Assembly (NCBI GenBank): GCA_000310025.1
Contig: FN649727.1
Coordinates: forward strand, 8,722,813 to 8,786,812
Length of the DNA: 64,000 nucleotides
From: Ectocarpus siliculosus
Taxonomy: Eukaryota > Sar > Phaeophyceae > Ectocarpales > Ectocarpaceae
Reading direction: 5' to 3'
The notes under the pieces are model-generated. The model was not told the origin of the DNA. It saw only the letters and a program-made list of their open reading frames with translations, and did no database searches. A program made the position numbers and the translations under genes. Below, one piece after another: positions 12,848 through 26,177 of this stretch. Positions within the stretch are counted from its first letter, which is position 1, and the number at the start of each line of letters is the position of its first letter.

Positions 12848-15569
12848 GCCCTGTAGACTTCTTGCATGCGGTCACACACCCACAACGGAATAGCTGATGT
12901 AGATCAAGAAAGTCGAAGCAGTCGGCAGCACCACGGTTGGAAAGGTTACCTTACTCTGCGCATCTCGTTTCCTAGATGTACCTCTAACCCAGTAATTGTT
13001 GTTGCGGGGGATCTCCACGATGCTGTTCGTCTTCTGATTGTAGCTCTGGATACAATCAACCTACCATTCAACTTAGAGGCACGCCGTGACAAACAATGCC
13101 CAGCCGCATACGCATGAATGCGTTCTCCACGTGCGCCCCCCGCCCCCCCCTCCGACCTTCGTGCAGAGCTTGGGTGCGTTTGAGAGAGCGATACAGGCCT
13201 TGGGAGCAGGTAGAAAGTGGGCGGAGGCCGTGGGGTTGATGAGCGAAGTCGAGGAGGCAGGAATGGTACCGGGCGAGGATACCTACAGCGGAGTGATCAG
13301 AGACTGCTGCAAGGTGGGGGTTAACGATTGGTGGCTCTCTCTAGGGGTTGCGTGGTATCTAGGAAATCTGTGCTTTGCTGCTTTGTTGGGGTAGAAAATA
13401 TCAAGATTGATTTTGTGCTGTGCTGGCATAGGAGACTACCGGCAGCGTATGCGAAGCAGAGCAATTTTCGCCCACACTCAGGGGCGGGCGAGCGATTTCG
13501 CGGTGTCGGCAACAACCGACGGGATAGGTGAAATGAAATGAACGAGTTCGTATCTCGTAGCGGTACATACGGCGATGAACCACGGAAGGGGTTCATCGGA
13601 GGCTACCACTTGAGCGCCGGCCAGAATTTTTTTGAAGTGTCGCTGCTGTAGCACAGGGAGTTCATTGGAGGCTACCACTAAAGCTCCAGCACAGAATATT
13701 TTGATGTGTTATTGGTGTAGTTCGGTTGGGAGCTTTAGAGCGTTTTTGGAGTACGAAGCACTATTTGCACACACCGACGAGGGCAATACGACAAATCCGC
13801 AAGCTATGCGTGCAGGGATGGAATGCGAGAGGTAGTAGATGCTGGTCAAGGAACAGGACAGATTTCCCATAAAAGTGAGTGCTGTGCGCGTGAAAGGGTG
13901 CACCTTAGGCGTACGGCAAGCTTTTCCTGTACCAGGCGTTTCAGCAGTCTATTTCCTCGTCAAACCATCCCGTGCTGCCCGACGCATCCTTGAACGCTTC
14001 AGAGTGGGCGGATAGAGGAGGCAACACGCATGCTGGACGCCATGATCTCCAAGGGCTACAAACCTCCCCAGGGGGTGGTCAACACCGTGCTGGACACGTG
14101 CACCACGCGCAAAAACACGCGAAAAGTGAGTGCGGCCCGGGATCACGCTGCTGAGCTCCTGTTGGTGGTCGTCATTTGTTTGCAGATGTTGTTGTCCACT
14201 CTGTCGGTATTGCCACGTGCTGGTGCGTGAGTCAAGGTATGAGGAGATCGACCTGCTACAGTACCGCCAATGCCAAGCGCTGCGCGCCATCGTCGAGCAG
14301 TTGGGAATGAGTGAGATTGAGTGGTCGGTTAGCCGGCGAAACACAACGGTGTTCACCCCCTAGTCCTTCCATCTTCCCATGTGAATCACATCGTTGATCG
14401 GCATATTCGTCGACGCTTGGTTCCCACGAATGAGACCCGTCGCTTTCTTGGAAAATATTGCCGCTTGATGCGGCCCCTGCCGTAGTACCAGCGAAGCACA
14501 TCCAACAACGGCTCCCTTCGGTCGGGGTCGGAAATCGCGGCCATCGTGTTTTTGTTAGCAACACCGTTTTTCAAGTGTCGCCCCACTCCGTCCTCCGGCT
14601 CGTTGCTGCTGGTGTTGCTGTTGCTGTTGCTGTTGCTGTTGTTGCGGGCGCACAGGTGACGAAGGTGTTGCTAGCGATGAGAGCCCAAGGGCTGGACGTC
14701 GATGACGCCACGTACCGGAAAGCGATGAAGGCGTGCGCGATGGCCAACGATCCGACGCAGGTATTGGCTGTTGTGAGGCAAGGCGGCGCCAGCGTGTGTG
14801 AGGTTTGCCCAGCATGCCGGCCACGCCGATTTCCCGTACGGCTCGTTTCCCGTACGGCAACGTTTCTCATATCTTTTGTTTGCTGGTGTCATCTCGGGGA
14901 TGTCGAGGAGAACAACCGATTCGAGGCTCTGGCTGGTCCCCTCATGTTATCCCGCGCCTGTTATCGCAGGTTGTCGGCGTGTGGGAACTGTTCGTCGGCA
15001 AGGGGAGAGTCGTGACAGACGTTGCTGCCGCAGAGGTCAGCAGGGTCGCAAGGGCCATGGGCTCGCTAGGGGACTGGAAGGGTATCATTGGTCTCCTGGG
15101 AACCAAGTCGACGGCCGGTGGAGGGGCCCTCCCTGATCTGGACCGACTTAGGTGTGGGAAAATCCCGTACAGTTCGTTGAACCGGCGCCTATCGTGGCGT
15201 AATTTTGGTTGTAGTTTGTGGTACTCGCGTGTGTGACCCCGGCTGATGCGTTAAATACATGCGCCGGAGGGTGTGTAGACTGGTGCCGGAATGAATGGGA
15301 CGGGATCACACACACCTTGTTTTTTGTCTATGCGTCCTCTTCGTTGCACTTTTTTGTGGTCGCCGTATTCGTGCTTCGGGAGGGCGATGGCGCATCCGGC
15401 CTTCGCCATGTGCGTGCGTTCGTGTGTCGCCGACATGTTGTATCTAGCGCTGCTGTTGCTACTCTGCCCGGTGTGCTCAAGCTTCTTGGAGTTGGTGGTT
15501 CGACTCCTCACGAACGAACGTGTTTGGATGTCGACTCGTTGGAGACGTCGCCCAGCCTCCTGATCATCG

Positions 15570-15627
<58 letters not shown>

Positions 15628-18600
15628 GGCTCGCCCTCTTTGCTGGTTGCCTTTGGTGTAAGCTACAATTGGCTAGTGTCGGCGCACGCGCAGCTAGGAG
15701 ACGCAAAAGCGGTGCTGGCTACCATCGAGGACATGGGTCGGAATGGGCACCCTGCAGGTGAGTGCAACGAAAATATCAACAATCCCGTCGTTGTTGGAAG
15801 TCGAATCTCAATCTTGTTCGCCTACTGTAAGGGCACATGGGTTACCAGCTCTCGCTGAATGCTACGCAAGCATGAGTTGATGTAGTGGCAGGTCACACAT
15901 TCAATGACCTCGGCACTAACGTACGTGCCCGACTTTGGCCCACAGATACATGGTGTGAGAAAACGACATCAGAGAGAGAATAGGCCAAGGGGGGTGAGTG
16001 CCGAGAAAAATGTTAACTTGGCGGAACGAAGGCACGAAGCAAAAATGATTCCTCACCAGATGTATTCCCCATGGCGTTTCCCCCTGATGTGCGTTTACTT
16101 CTTGTACACGTGCTTGGCCTTAGTGATACCGCTGTTTGCCTTCGACGCCCTTGCCGTGTGCCGCAAAAAACTTTACTCCGCTATCCAGATGCCGATACTT
16201 ACTCCCTGGCGTTCAAGGCCTTCGTCAAGAGCCGAGGGCGGCACTGGGTAAGGTGGAAATTCATTAACAGACCCTCGCCTTCGTGCCTGGAGAGCCTTGT
16301 GTCGTGTGGCTTGTTTGTGTGTTTTGTGTGATCCGTGCCTCAACTTCGAGAGGAGGAAAAAAACACGTTGAACCGGTGGTCGATGTGTGTGTTGGCGTGT
16401 TTGCTTGGAGTGGCATCGGTGACCGGGAAAGAGGGCTCCACCCACCACCTCTATCAGTTCACGACTTGGAATGATGCATTAGCTCTGAATGGGATTACCG
16501 ACCAACATCGTTCACGTGGCCCACGACGCATCTTTCGCGCCGGGGCGTATCGTTTTCCGAGCTGGATTCGAATGTGACACTTCAACTTGCTTCTCGAGAC
16601 AGTAGTTACCGAACCATCCAACGTTTTTTTTCCGGAAACACACCACCATTTACTCTTGATGGCCCACCCCTCCATCTTGTATGTGCCACCGACTCGTTAT
16701 TCGTCGTTTAACGCATGGCATGGCACCCAACCGGGCAGGGTGCAGCGTTAGACGTCTTCCGGGCGATGCAGTCTTCGTCGGCAGAGACGACGCCAAGGAG
16801 GGTTGGTGGTTGCGTTGTCGAGGGGGAAGGGGTAGGCGTGGCTGAGGTAGAAGCTTCGGCGGAAGTCTCGAGCGAGCTTTTGAGCACCGATGTTTGGTGC
16901 AAAACCGTCACCACGGTTGCGCAGGTACGTCATTTTTTCGATTTTTCCGAGGGTGTTTGGCTGCTGCTTCAGCGCTAGCTGATAGGCTGCATGGACGGTA
17001 GGATCAACAAGAACCTGGAGGGCACCGTTTCGCTATCAGAAAAAACAGGATATCCTTCGATTGGCCTTGTCGATGAGACATAGAGCCAAAGGAAAGAGTG
17101 CAACGACCAGACGTGAGTCTCTCGTGTGCAAGAGTCTTCGACGGTATTGGACCGTAGCATTATATCGCTATTATTGAGGTATCTCCTCCAGGATGTATTA
17201 TCGCTCCAACAAACCTTGGGCCCTTAGTCAGTGTCTCAATAGAGTCTCTGCCTGCGTGCCCGAGCTCGAGGCCGGGGGCGCAATGACACACTTTTCTGTA
17301 CCCCCCTCCATCTTTCGCCGCAGTGCCCCCAATGGTTTCAAGCATTCACTGGCCGTCTTGCTTGCTTGACACGGAGGGCCCCGGCGCTGTCACGCTTTGT
17401 TTTCCCCAAATACCCCCGGTGGCCTGAATGTTACCCTATGGGCGGCACACCAGGGATCTCCACCGAGGAAGACGTTGTCGGCGGCGCTGTCTTTGATGGA
17501 AGAGGCACAGCAGGCGGGGGTAGAGGTGGATGCAGCCACAACGGATGCTGTCCTCACGGCCCTGGGAAAGGTAAGCGTGCACCGTAGGGTGTTTTGTGAT
17601 GTTATTGTGTGTGTGACGTCGGTGCCCGTTGGGACTACATACTATATTGGGTCGTTGGCCAGCCGCAAAAGTGATGTAACACGGTGGTGCGGTGGTGCAA
17701 CTCAAAGGCTCAATAGTTTTGGCCTCTTGGGCGGTGGTCACGTCACAGGAAACCTATGACAACGATGTTGACGCTTGAATGCCCACGCGGCGGCTATACT
17801 ATAGTCGAAACATGCGCGTGCACAGCGTTTTTTCGAGTGCTTGCAATAGCGGAGCCTCCGCCCGCCCCTGAGAAAGGACCACTTTTACAGAAAGAACGTG
17901 TCAATTCTATGAAAGTTTTCACCATCTTCTCTGGCTTTTAGAACCCTTCCCGCCCATTTTCGCATGATTGATTGCGTCCGTGCATTCCCGAAAATCGTCA
18001 GGCTAAGGGGAAAGACGAGAAGCTGCTGGCGCTCTTCCGGCAGGCGGAAGAGAGAGGGTTGAGGCTCAAGCGCCAGAGCTACGCCTGGGCGGTGGTGGCG
18101 TACAAGAGGTGCGGCAAGGCCAAGGAGGCTCTCGACTCCGCCTTGTCTTTTTCGGAGCGAGGGATCGTGGTGAGTTGGGCGTTGTTGGTGCGGCGTCGCG
18201 CCTCCCACCCGTTGCCCGAACTTGTTCCCTGACGGTTCGATACGACGCCCAGCCTTAGGGCGATGTTGCGGGTGGTGTATGATTCCTGCGGCTGGGGGGG
18301 TAACTGTGTTTGGCAGCGTGCCGTTTCTTCCGGCGCGAGACGGTGTCACCTGTGTACGCTGTCGTGGGAAAGTGTAGGTTGGGGCAGCGCCGACCGTTCG
18401 CGAGGATGTCCGTGGTGTCGCTGCGTGCCTCTTCGCGGCGACGAAGGAAGATGAATTGGCGTTTCTGTCTCTTGGTCGGCGTCGGGTGCACCCTCTTTTC
18501 CTCGCTGATGCTGTCTCTTTTCTCTCTCCCTCTTCTATTTAGGTATATGGGAGGACTTGGTAGAGCTTAGCTTTTGGGCCTTGCTTTTGGGCCTTGCATT

Positions 18601-21600
18601 TGTGCCGACCGAACTGTTGCTTTCGCGTTGATGTAGCAGCAGCAGTGTTCGTTCTTGCAAGTGGGAAACAACACAGGGTAACATCTTGGACCACCCGCAG
18701 GCTGTTCAGTGTGATGTGGGCTGGGACCCACTCCCCCCTAGGGAACCCTGTACATGTGTATGCCCCTGTCTTTCGCTCTCTTTCACCCTCTGTACCTCTC
18801 ACTCCCTCTCTCTCCCTCTCCCTCCCTCTCCCTCCCTCTCCCCCCCGCTCTCTTGCACCCTCTCCCCCTCTTCTCTACATGTGTATCTGCGTGTTATGCG
18901 TGGTTTTGTAGATGCCTGTCGTCGGGTGGAACGCAGCCATGCACGCCGCGAGCGTCACTGGGGAGCCGGGCAAGGCGCTTGAGCTTCTGGAGGAGGCCAA
19001 GGTGCCTCAATCAACTCAATCAATCATTAGCAAGAGGAGAAACACGAAATGGGTGACGATATGTGTCACTGAATGGTCCGGTTGTGCTAGCCACTACTAC
19101 CGCGATTGCCGTGACCATTTTCGATAGCCGGTGGTGTTGTAGGCAAGGACCGGAGGCTGTGCTTGATGTGCGACGTCGTGATGGCGATAGGCTTTGGAGC
19201 TTGCTCCCATGTAAGAAATTGAGCCTACAATAAATCATTATATTCAACTTGAGCACAATTTGTGAGCTCGGTCAAGAACCTTTACACTTATACTACCATT
19301 CGTAGCATGACCCTAGGAACTAAGAACGAACCCCAGCCTCGGCCGAAACTACTGTAGAGGTTCTTTAACTGTGGCGCGTTCTGTAGTTTGTTGTCAAACG
19401 TATGCATCCGGAGCAAAACCTGTCCCCACCCCCCGCAGTACTATCGCCTTACCCTTTCCCCCCGCCCCCTTCCTTTCGAAACAGTCCAAGGGTGTTAAGC
19501 CGACGGAAGTGACGTACGCCACGGCCATCGGTGCCTGCGCTAAGGCCACCACGAACGTCAAAGCCAATGCTCGAAAGGTACATTGCTTGCATGGCGCACA
19601 CCTGTAGACTACGACCCATCAAGACGTATAGGTTTCGCAGCCCATACTAACATATGTCGTATTTCGGCTACGCGTAGCGGGTCGCTCGTCTTTTGTTCTT
19701 GGTGCTGATTGGTCCGGAGAGATCGACGAATGTGGTCATGCAGTCGTGTGCCCTAACAGTGCAACTTCCGTTCTCGTGTTTCCTTACGGCGCTGAATCGC
19801 GGATCAGCAAGTAGGTTGGTTGTGCAGCTCATGGCTGCCCCAAAAATGGTTGAAATTTCCCTTCTCTCTTTGTCGTCGCTCCTTTCAGACTCCCTACTAC
19901 CCCGTGCTGCTGACCCCCACCTTCCCCTCTCAGGCCGTGTTACTGTTGGAAGAGATGGAAGCGGCGGGATTAGAACCATACCCTCCGGCGCACCAGGCGG
20001 CGCTCACCGTACTGGCGGCCTCGGAAGGGCACAGGGCTGCCATGGACCTCCTCGCCAAGATGCGGGTGGGTTCGATCACCTCCCTTCCTCCCCCGCAAGA
20101 CTGGCTGAAGTGATCATGTGTCATCGAAAACTAGGGGTTTTCTGGTGCTCGCTGCTGGCGCAAATGTCCGCCTAGAAACAGCAAGAATATCGTGCGAGGT
20201 GGTTGGTTGGGCCAGGAACGGCGGCGCGAAGTGAAGTGTAGCGCCTTGTCGTGTAGCACGACGGCTGGTCGTTTGTATTGCGCGCATAAACGGGGCGGGG
20301 TGGAGACTGTGTGACTGCTGTACTTATTGCCTACACGCTTCATCGACGCGGATCGTAGAGATGAGAGATGAGGTTCACCGGGCTTCTTTTTTGAATCCTT
20401 TCCCAACCGTGGTCGCCCTCTGTATTATCCCATTGATTTGTTTTCTCTCCGTACCTGTCCCCCTCCTTGTCTCTCCCTTTCCCTTTCGATTTGCCCATCT
20501 CGCTGTCGGCGTGTTTGACCCTAAACCTTGTCCTTGTGAAGGAAAATGGGACACGCTTGACGTCAGCGAGCTACAGCCCTGCCCTGAAATCAGCAGCCCA
20601 GGTCGGAGATTGGCGGAACGCGATCGCCCTGATAGACGTCATGACCAGGGCCAGCGTCACCGACAAGGACGCCGGGCCCGACGTGGTCTGCTTCAACTAT
20701 GCCATGACTGCCTGCGCGAAAGCGGGAGAGTGCGAGGTAGGACTCGAGAGTGTAGGCCAGGCAGGGATGTAGAGGCCTGACCTGCTGCTGTCAGGTAGAC
20801 GCTCTCCTAAGGGAGAGAGTCGTGGCCTTAAGCTTTTACAGAAAGCGCCCCCTGGTGCTGAGAAGACACGCATGACATCAAACGAGAGACTACCCGTTCG
20901 AGACATGAAATACCCCGTTTGACGGGTCGCCGTGAATCATGTCCTGCGAGAATTGAGGGACACCTACAATGGATACTGGACAAACATGTAGTTGAGTCTG
21001 TTTCAACGCCTATCAGCGTACATGTCCAAAATATTTTTTTTGTTTGTGTTCAGCGCTTTGACTTGTGGTTTGGCGTGGTGGTATTGTAGTATGACTCGTG
21101 GGCAGCTGCTTGGGACGAGTCGAGGGTTTGAAGGCATTATGCATCATTCGGGGCACGGACAAGCGTGAAAAGCACGCATACATGTTGATGCAGCGTCGGT
21201 ACGAGTCAGCTGGGACACACCCTCTCTTCTTGATTGTGGCGATGAGGATGCAGACGTTTTGATGCGCCCCGTCCAGTACCTTTGGCTACGCCCTGGAAAA
21301 GACGACCCCGCCCCCCCCCCGCCCCTCTCCCAACTTTCGGCCCCCTGGCGTATCTACGCAGCTTGCTCACAGGGTCTTGAGCCGCATCCAAGCGTGTGGT
21401 CTTGCTGCGAACCTGGTGTCGTACGGGATTTGTATGGACGCCTACGCGAAGGCGGGACTGTGGGAAAAGGTGCGACGAAACCACTACCCGGTCAACCCTA
21501 CATATACGTGTAGTCCTGAGTCGAAAGTTGCTCTAGTATACTACCCCAAGAAATAGACTTGCAAACGCCTGTGTCACGGGTGTTTGTTTTTATTTGTCAG

Positions 21601-24600
21601 CTTTATTTGCACAAGAGGGGCCGAGCAACCGACAACGAAATCAAATTATTTGGATTCAACGATGCCGAGAGAATATGGGTTCCCCGACGTATCACCTCCA
21701 CACCGCAAAGCATCAGTAACACTTGGCCTATTGTGACCCTCAGTTCTAGACGTTGCCCAGGTTGCGCAGGCACCCCCCTCTTTAACTGCTTCCATCATAC
21801 CCTTCCCCCTCCCCAGGCGCTCCAAATTGTGTACTTATGATTGGCTACATAACCAATCCGAATACGTGCGTGTCTCCTACTTGTGCAACCCCCCCCCCCC
21901 CCCCCTCCCCCCTCCCAGGCGCTGGAACTCCTGGCGGAGGCCCGATCGCAAGGCCTCTCCCCGAACATCGTGACCTTCACCACGGCCGTTCGAGGCCTGC
22001 GCTAGCGCCGGAAAGTTTGACGTGGTGCTGTCCCTGCTGGAGCAGATGTCCTCGGAAGGGGTCGACCCGACGGTCGTCACGTTTTCTTCGGCCCTAAAGT
22101 GGGTTGCTTAGCTGTCGGCGGTCAAGTCTCTACCTGGACATCGTTGTACTGTTTGATCCGACGCGCGAAGACGATGACCCATCGCCATTTTGGCCCACGT
22201 GTTTGGTTCAGATTCTGTCGCTCTGCGTACCTGGTGGCGGCGGTTCTGCACAATTTTTGATCTACTCACGTCTGAGCAATGACTCTTGCGACGGCTGATA
22301 ATATGTAGGGCAATCTGATTCTACTTCGTTGTTTTTTCACGCATGGCCCGTGCACGCAGTCCTACTGCTGTGTCGTTTTCGAGCGAACGGGTGCTCTATG
22401 CTGACGGGTTTGCCGTGCGCACAACATGTTGCTGCTGTTGTCAAATACCGCCTTTCTTCAGGGCTTGCAACGACTGGGACAAGGCGGAAGAGATCCTGTC
22501 GATGATGAAGTCCCGCGCTATCAAGCCCAACGAGGTTACCTACACCGAGCTCATCAGCATCTGCGGCAGGTCGGGAGACGTCCACCAAGCCCTGGTGAGA
22601 ATCACAAAAACGACTGCTGTAATAGCATGCAACGCGCGATCATGCATTGCTCGCCTACGCCAAGCTGTAGAATGGGAACCCAACTTTTTATGTGTGTACT
22701 GCTTGCTGTGTGGGCTGCTTCGCGTTTCGTGCCTGGAGGGCGGCACCCGGGTAGCATAGCATGCTGCCGCGGGAGCAATCACGTGCACACAACGCAGGCA
22801 CCCATCCACCGCGGCATATAGTAACCTTTCTTATGTGACCCCGGGTACAAATTGTCCCCACATCTATCGACGTCCGAGCGGTATGCTGAGCCTCCCTCCC
22901 AAATGTCCCGAAAAACGACGGACGGTGCCGCTGGCGGTGTCCTTGCAGGCACAGCTGGAAAGAGCCCGTCGCAACGGGCTGTCGCCTAACCTCATCAACT
23001 ACAACGCCTGCGTAGACGTGTGCGCGAAGACGGGGGAGGTGGACAGAGCCTTGGCTCTTCTCGAACAGATGCAGACGTCCGGGGACCCTGCACTCACGCC
23101 AGACCTCGTAACGTGAGCATAGCACCGACACCGGGGAAAGGTCTTTCTGCTTGTGCTTGCGCCTGGTTTCTGTTGTGGCCGCTGATGCCCCTTGTTTTGG
23201 CCTGTTGCTCGAAGGAATCGTTGTGTGCCGGCTGGTGCTATTGAGTGTGTGGCCTTGGCTGCCTGCGGCAAAATCGTCCAACATTCAGCGGTAGTTTCGT
23301 TGGCGTGATCCCCGCTGAGCGGTACGCGTGTGAGTCGGGTTTGCCATTCCCACGCAACCTCAAAGAAGCACACGGCGAACAGATACATCCAAGCCTATAC
23401 TCACAGCACGAGGTCCGCCCCTTGCCCCGAACGGGCTTTGTTGGTTCTGCCATTTGTCCTTTAAGCTCTCGATGCGTGTGCGTCTCTCTCCATGCCAACA
23501 TCCCTTTAGTTGCCACACGGTGTCCACCTCATGCCCCAAACTTGCTTTTTTTGCTTTCCTCTTTGTCCATTAGTGACCTCTATCTCCACGCTAACATCCC
23601 TTCTGCCAACCAATCGCTAGGTTCAACTCTGTGATCAACGCCTGCGCCAAGGCGGGGGACTGGGCGCTGACCCTGTGGCTCTTCAGCGAGATAAAGGCGG
23701 CGGGGCTCAAGGCCGACATCCAGTCCTTCAACGCCGCCTTGGACGCCTGCACGAAGGGCTCCAATCCCGAGGCCGCCCTGGCCCTGCTGAAGCGGATGAA
23801 ATCGCAGGGCTTAGAGCCGGACGCCATCTCTTACCAGTCGGCGATCTTGGCGTGCCGGGCGGGAGGGGACGGCGCGAGCGCCGTGATGCTCTTGAGAGAC
23901 ATGGAACAGCAAGGGCTGGAACCGAGGGACGCCGACTACAACCTTGTCATCGAGACGGTGGGGAGGGAGGGGGACTGGGCGGGCGCGCTGGAACTCCTGA
24001 AGAGCATGAAGGCGGAGGGGATAGCGGCGGATGCCTACACGTACGGGGCCGCTGTTGGGGCCTGTGCAAAGGTGGAGATCGGTTGGCCGGTGGACTGGTC
24101 TGCTGGGTGGACTCTCCGCGGTGTCGATGTACTGTTTGGAACGAGCTTTGCCGTTTAACGCGATCGCTTGGAGTGTTGGCATTCCGGAAATAGCTCCCGC
24201 CCAGATTTCGCCCTGCCCCTAAGCCGCGCCCTCAGAAGAGTCCATGTTGTTCTGCTCTTCACCACGTTTTGTTGTGTTTGTGCTTTGCTCTCTCTGATTT
24301 GCGAGGCAGGGGCGTAACCCTGACCTGGCCAGAGCGTTGCTGGAGGAGATGAAGGACCTGGGGCTAACCCCGACCCGCTTCTGCTGGAACTCTATCATCA
24401 GCGTGCACTCAAGAACAGGAAACACAACAGGTAATAATGTCCAAACGTACGCTCCCTGAAACATGGTGCTAGCGAGGTAGGTAGCCCGGCGTGGCGATAC
24501 CGTCGCTTGCGTAAGACACCACACTCCCTGGACCAATCTTCGAACCTCGATTACTACACGACGAAGAGGATACCGAGATGCAGTGTTCCGTTTTCGGAAC

Positions 24601-26177
24601 GCTCTCGACGACGACAATTCCAACGCCGCCATGGTTTCTCGGTACCATCACTGGTGGTTTATCTGCATGGTGATGGAGCTTTGATATTCGGTCCAGGGGG
24701 GGGGTGATATATTCCGCAATCTGCGCCATGCGAGGCTGCTGGATTTTCGTCGTCCGCGGGCCCTTCTTCTTCTGCAAGTGGTAGATCTGGATCTGGATCT
24801 GCGTGGCGTGGTGCACGTTCCTCGCGTTAGTGGTTTCCACTGACCCGGCCGCCTACACGCCCACCTCACCAACATTCTCAGCACGGCTGTAGGTACATAG
24901 CGTTCCGCCGGTCTTTTTGCGGTGTGCTGCCACCTAGTCACAAGAGAAACTGTCACGTCAGCGGCCGCCGCTCAATTCGTCACGTCTTCTCTTAACGCTA
25001 CTCTTTGCATCTGTGCCCTCGGCCTGCCTCTATTGTCCCTGCAGCGGCTATGACCTTGATGGACGAGATGAAGCAAAGCATGCCATGCGACGAGACCACC
25101 TTCTCCGCCATGATGCACGGGTGCGCCCAGACGCGCGACTGGGACGCGGCCGGGCGCCTGCTCGAGGAAATGAACGCGGCGGGGCTCAAGCCGAACGACG
25201 CCTGCTACTACACCCTGCTCGTCGCCGCTTGCAGGGCCGGAGAGCTCAGGCTGGCCGAGGGGCTGATCAAGGGCATGCGCAAGGACGGCGCGGCGCCGGA
25301 CTTGTATTCGTACACCACCCTCTCGGCGGCCTGCGGGAGGTTTCACGATTGGCGCATGGCCCTGAGGCTAATTGAGTCGATGAAGATCGACGGGATTCCG
25401 GCGACGAAGAAGATCTACGCCGCCGCCCTCGCGGCGTGCGGACGTGGGGAGGCGGAGATCGCGGAGATCTTGCTGGAGATGATGAGGAGTCAGGGAGTGG
25501 AACTGGACGACGTCGGCCGATCACACGCTTTAGTGGCATTCGGGAGGGGGGGCAGGCCGGATAAAGCGCTTGTCCTCATGGATGACATCAGGGAGAAAGG
25601 GCCACCGCCAAATCGTGAGTGCAATAAACGGCGGGCTTGAGTAGGAACGGGTCCGCGAGCGGTCTTTTTCATGGGGCTTGTTTGTGCCTTCTGCAATGAG
25701 CCGTTCACATGTCGGTCAGCACAGACTGGACGGTTTCGCAGATTAGGCCATCGATTCAACACATGTTTCTCCATTCATCGTGCATCTGGGCCTCATGTAC
25801 CAAGGTCGTGCATGTCAGATGATATACTCGCAGCATGTGTTGTGCTGTGTTTGTTCGTTGTGCTTCTCGGCTTACCACGTGCCCTGCATCCCCGAACCCC
25901 ACTCCACCGGCCCTCCTTCTACCCCTCTACCTCCTTTCCGCTCGGAATGCCACGCGACAACACCGCAGTGCAATGCTTCAACGGTGCAATAGAAGCCTGT
26001 GCCCTAGCGGACGACATCGATGGAGGGATCTCTCTCCTGGCCGAGATGGGCCGCGCCGGCATCGTTCCCAACGGTGTCAGCTTCCGGTCGCTCGTGAGTG
26101 CCTGCGAGCGCAAGGACAAGCCAGATCTCAAGAAGGACCTTCGAGAGGCCATGTCTAGGCTGGGATTGAAGCCGTGA
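12071..26177 (+). CDS. P-class pentatricopeptide repeat (PPR) protein, 22 exons, about 1398 aa
   Basis: Exons: 12071-12640, 13167-13313, 14003-14125, 14656-14760, 14970-15151, 15663-15757, 16189-16247, 16739-16924, 17454-17570, 18002-18169, 18912-19001, 19485-19577, 19934-20065, 20542-20736, 21362-21469, 21919-22098, 22462-22594, 22949-23112, 23621-24071, 24310-24430, 25045-25614, 25969-26177. All junctions are GT-AG and phase-compatible. The total is 4197 coding bases once one extra base in exon 16 is discounted. After an Ala/Ser-rich N-terminus come many degenerate 35-residue PPR units, e.g. KPNEVTYTELISICGRSGDV, PNLINYNACVDVCAKTGEVD, FNSVINACAKAGDWALTLWL and KPNDACYYTLLVAACRAGEL. No E, DYW or SMR domain follows the last repeat, so it is P-class. 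PPR proteins bind single-stranded organelle RNA one base per repeat and act in processing, stability or translation; plastid versus mitochondrial targeting cannot be told here. Exon 1 is the least certain; the start is the first ATG in frame. Confidence 0.87.
12789..12844. repeat. (CT)n microsatellite in PPR intron 1
   Basis: This is a nearly pure CT dinucleotide run of about 56 bases inside the intron between PPR exons 1 and 2. It lies far from the acceptor at 13166, so it is not simply that site's polypyrimidine tract. Confidence 0.95.
13591..13729. repeat. Two-copy imperfect direct repeat, about 69-bp unit, PPR intron 2
   Basis: The first copy starts at 13591 and the second at 13660. Both begin GTTCAT(C/T)GGAGGCTACCACT and then diverge while keeping a CAGAAT...TTTTGA core and a (C/T)TG(C/G)TGTAG end. 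It is a local tandem duplication inside an intron, with no coding content. Confidence 0.8.
15573..15624. repeat. (CT)n microsatellite in PPR intron 5
   Basis: A CT run of about 50 bases ends roughly 40 bases before the acceptor at 15662. It could act as an extended polypyrimidine tract for exon 6. Similar but less pure CT/CCT tracts precede the acceptor of exon 11. Confidence 0.9.
24512..24715. mobile_element. MITE copy A (diverged), in PPR intron 20
   Basis: The left end reads CACACTCCCTGGACCAATCT (from 24519) and the right end is its diverged inverse (GAGCTTTGATATTCGGTCC then a G-run, about 24676-24703). The body holds a GTCGAGAGCG..TTCCGAAAA-type core (on the minus strand) shared with copies B and C. 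It has no coding capacity and is about 200 bp long. The outermost bases are too diverged to fix the target site. Confidence 0.6.

Noticed and set aside
25943-25968. In-frame ATG upstream of the last PPR exon as a separate start
   Set aside because: A canonical acceptor at 25968 joins exon 21 in phase; the ATG lies in the intron.
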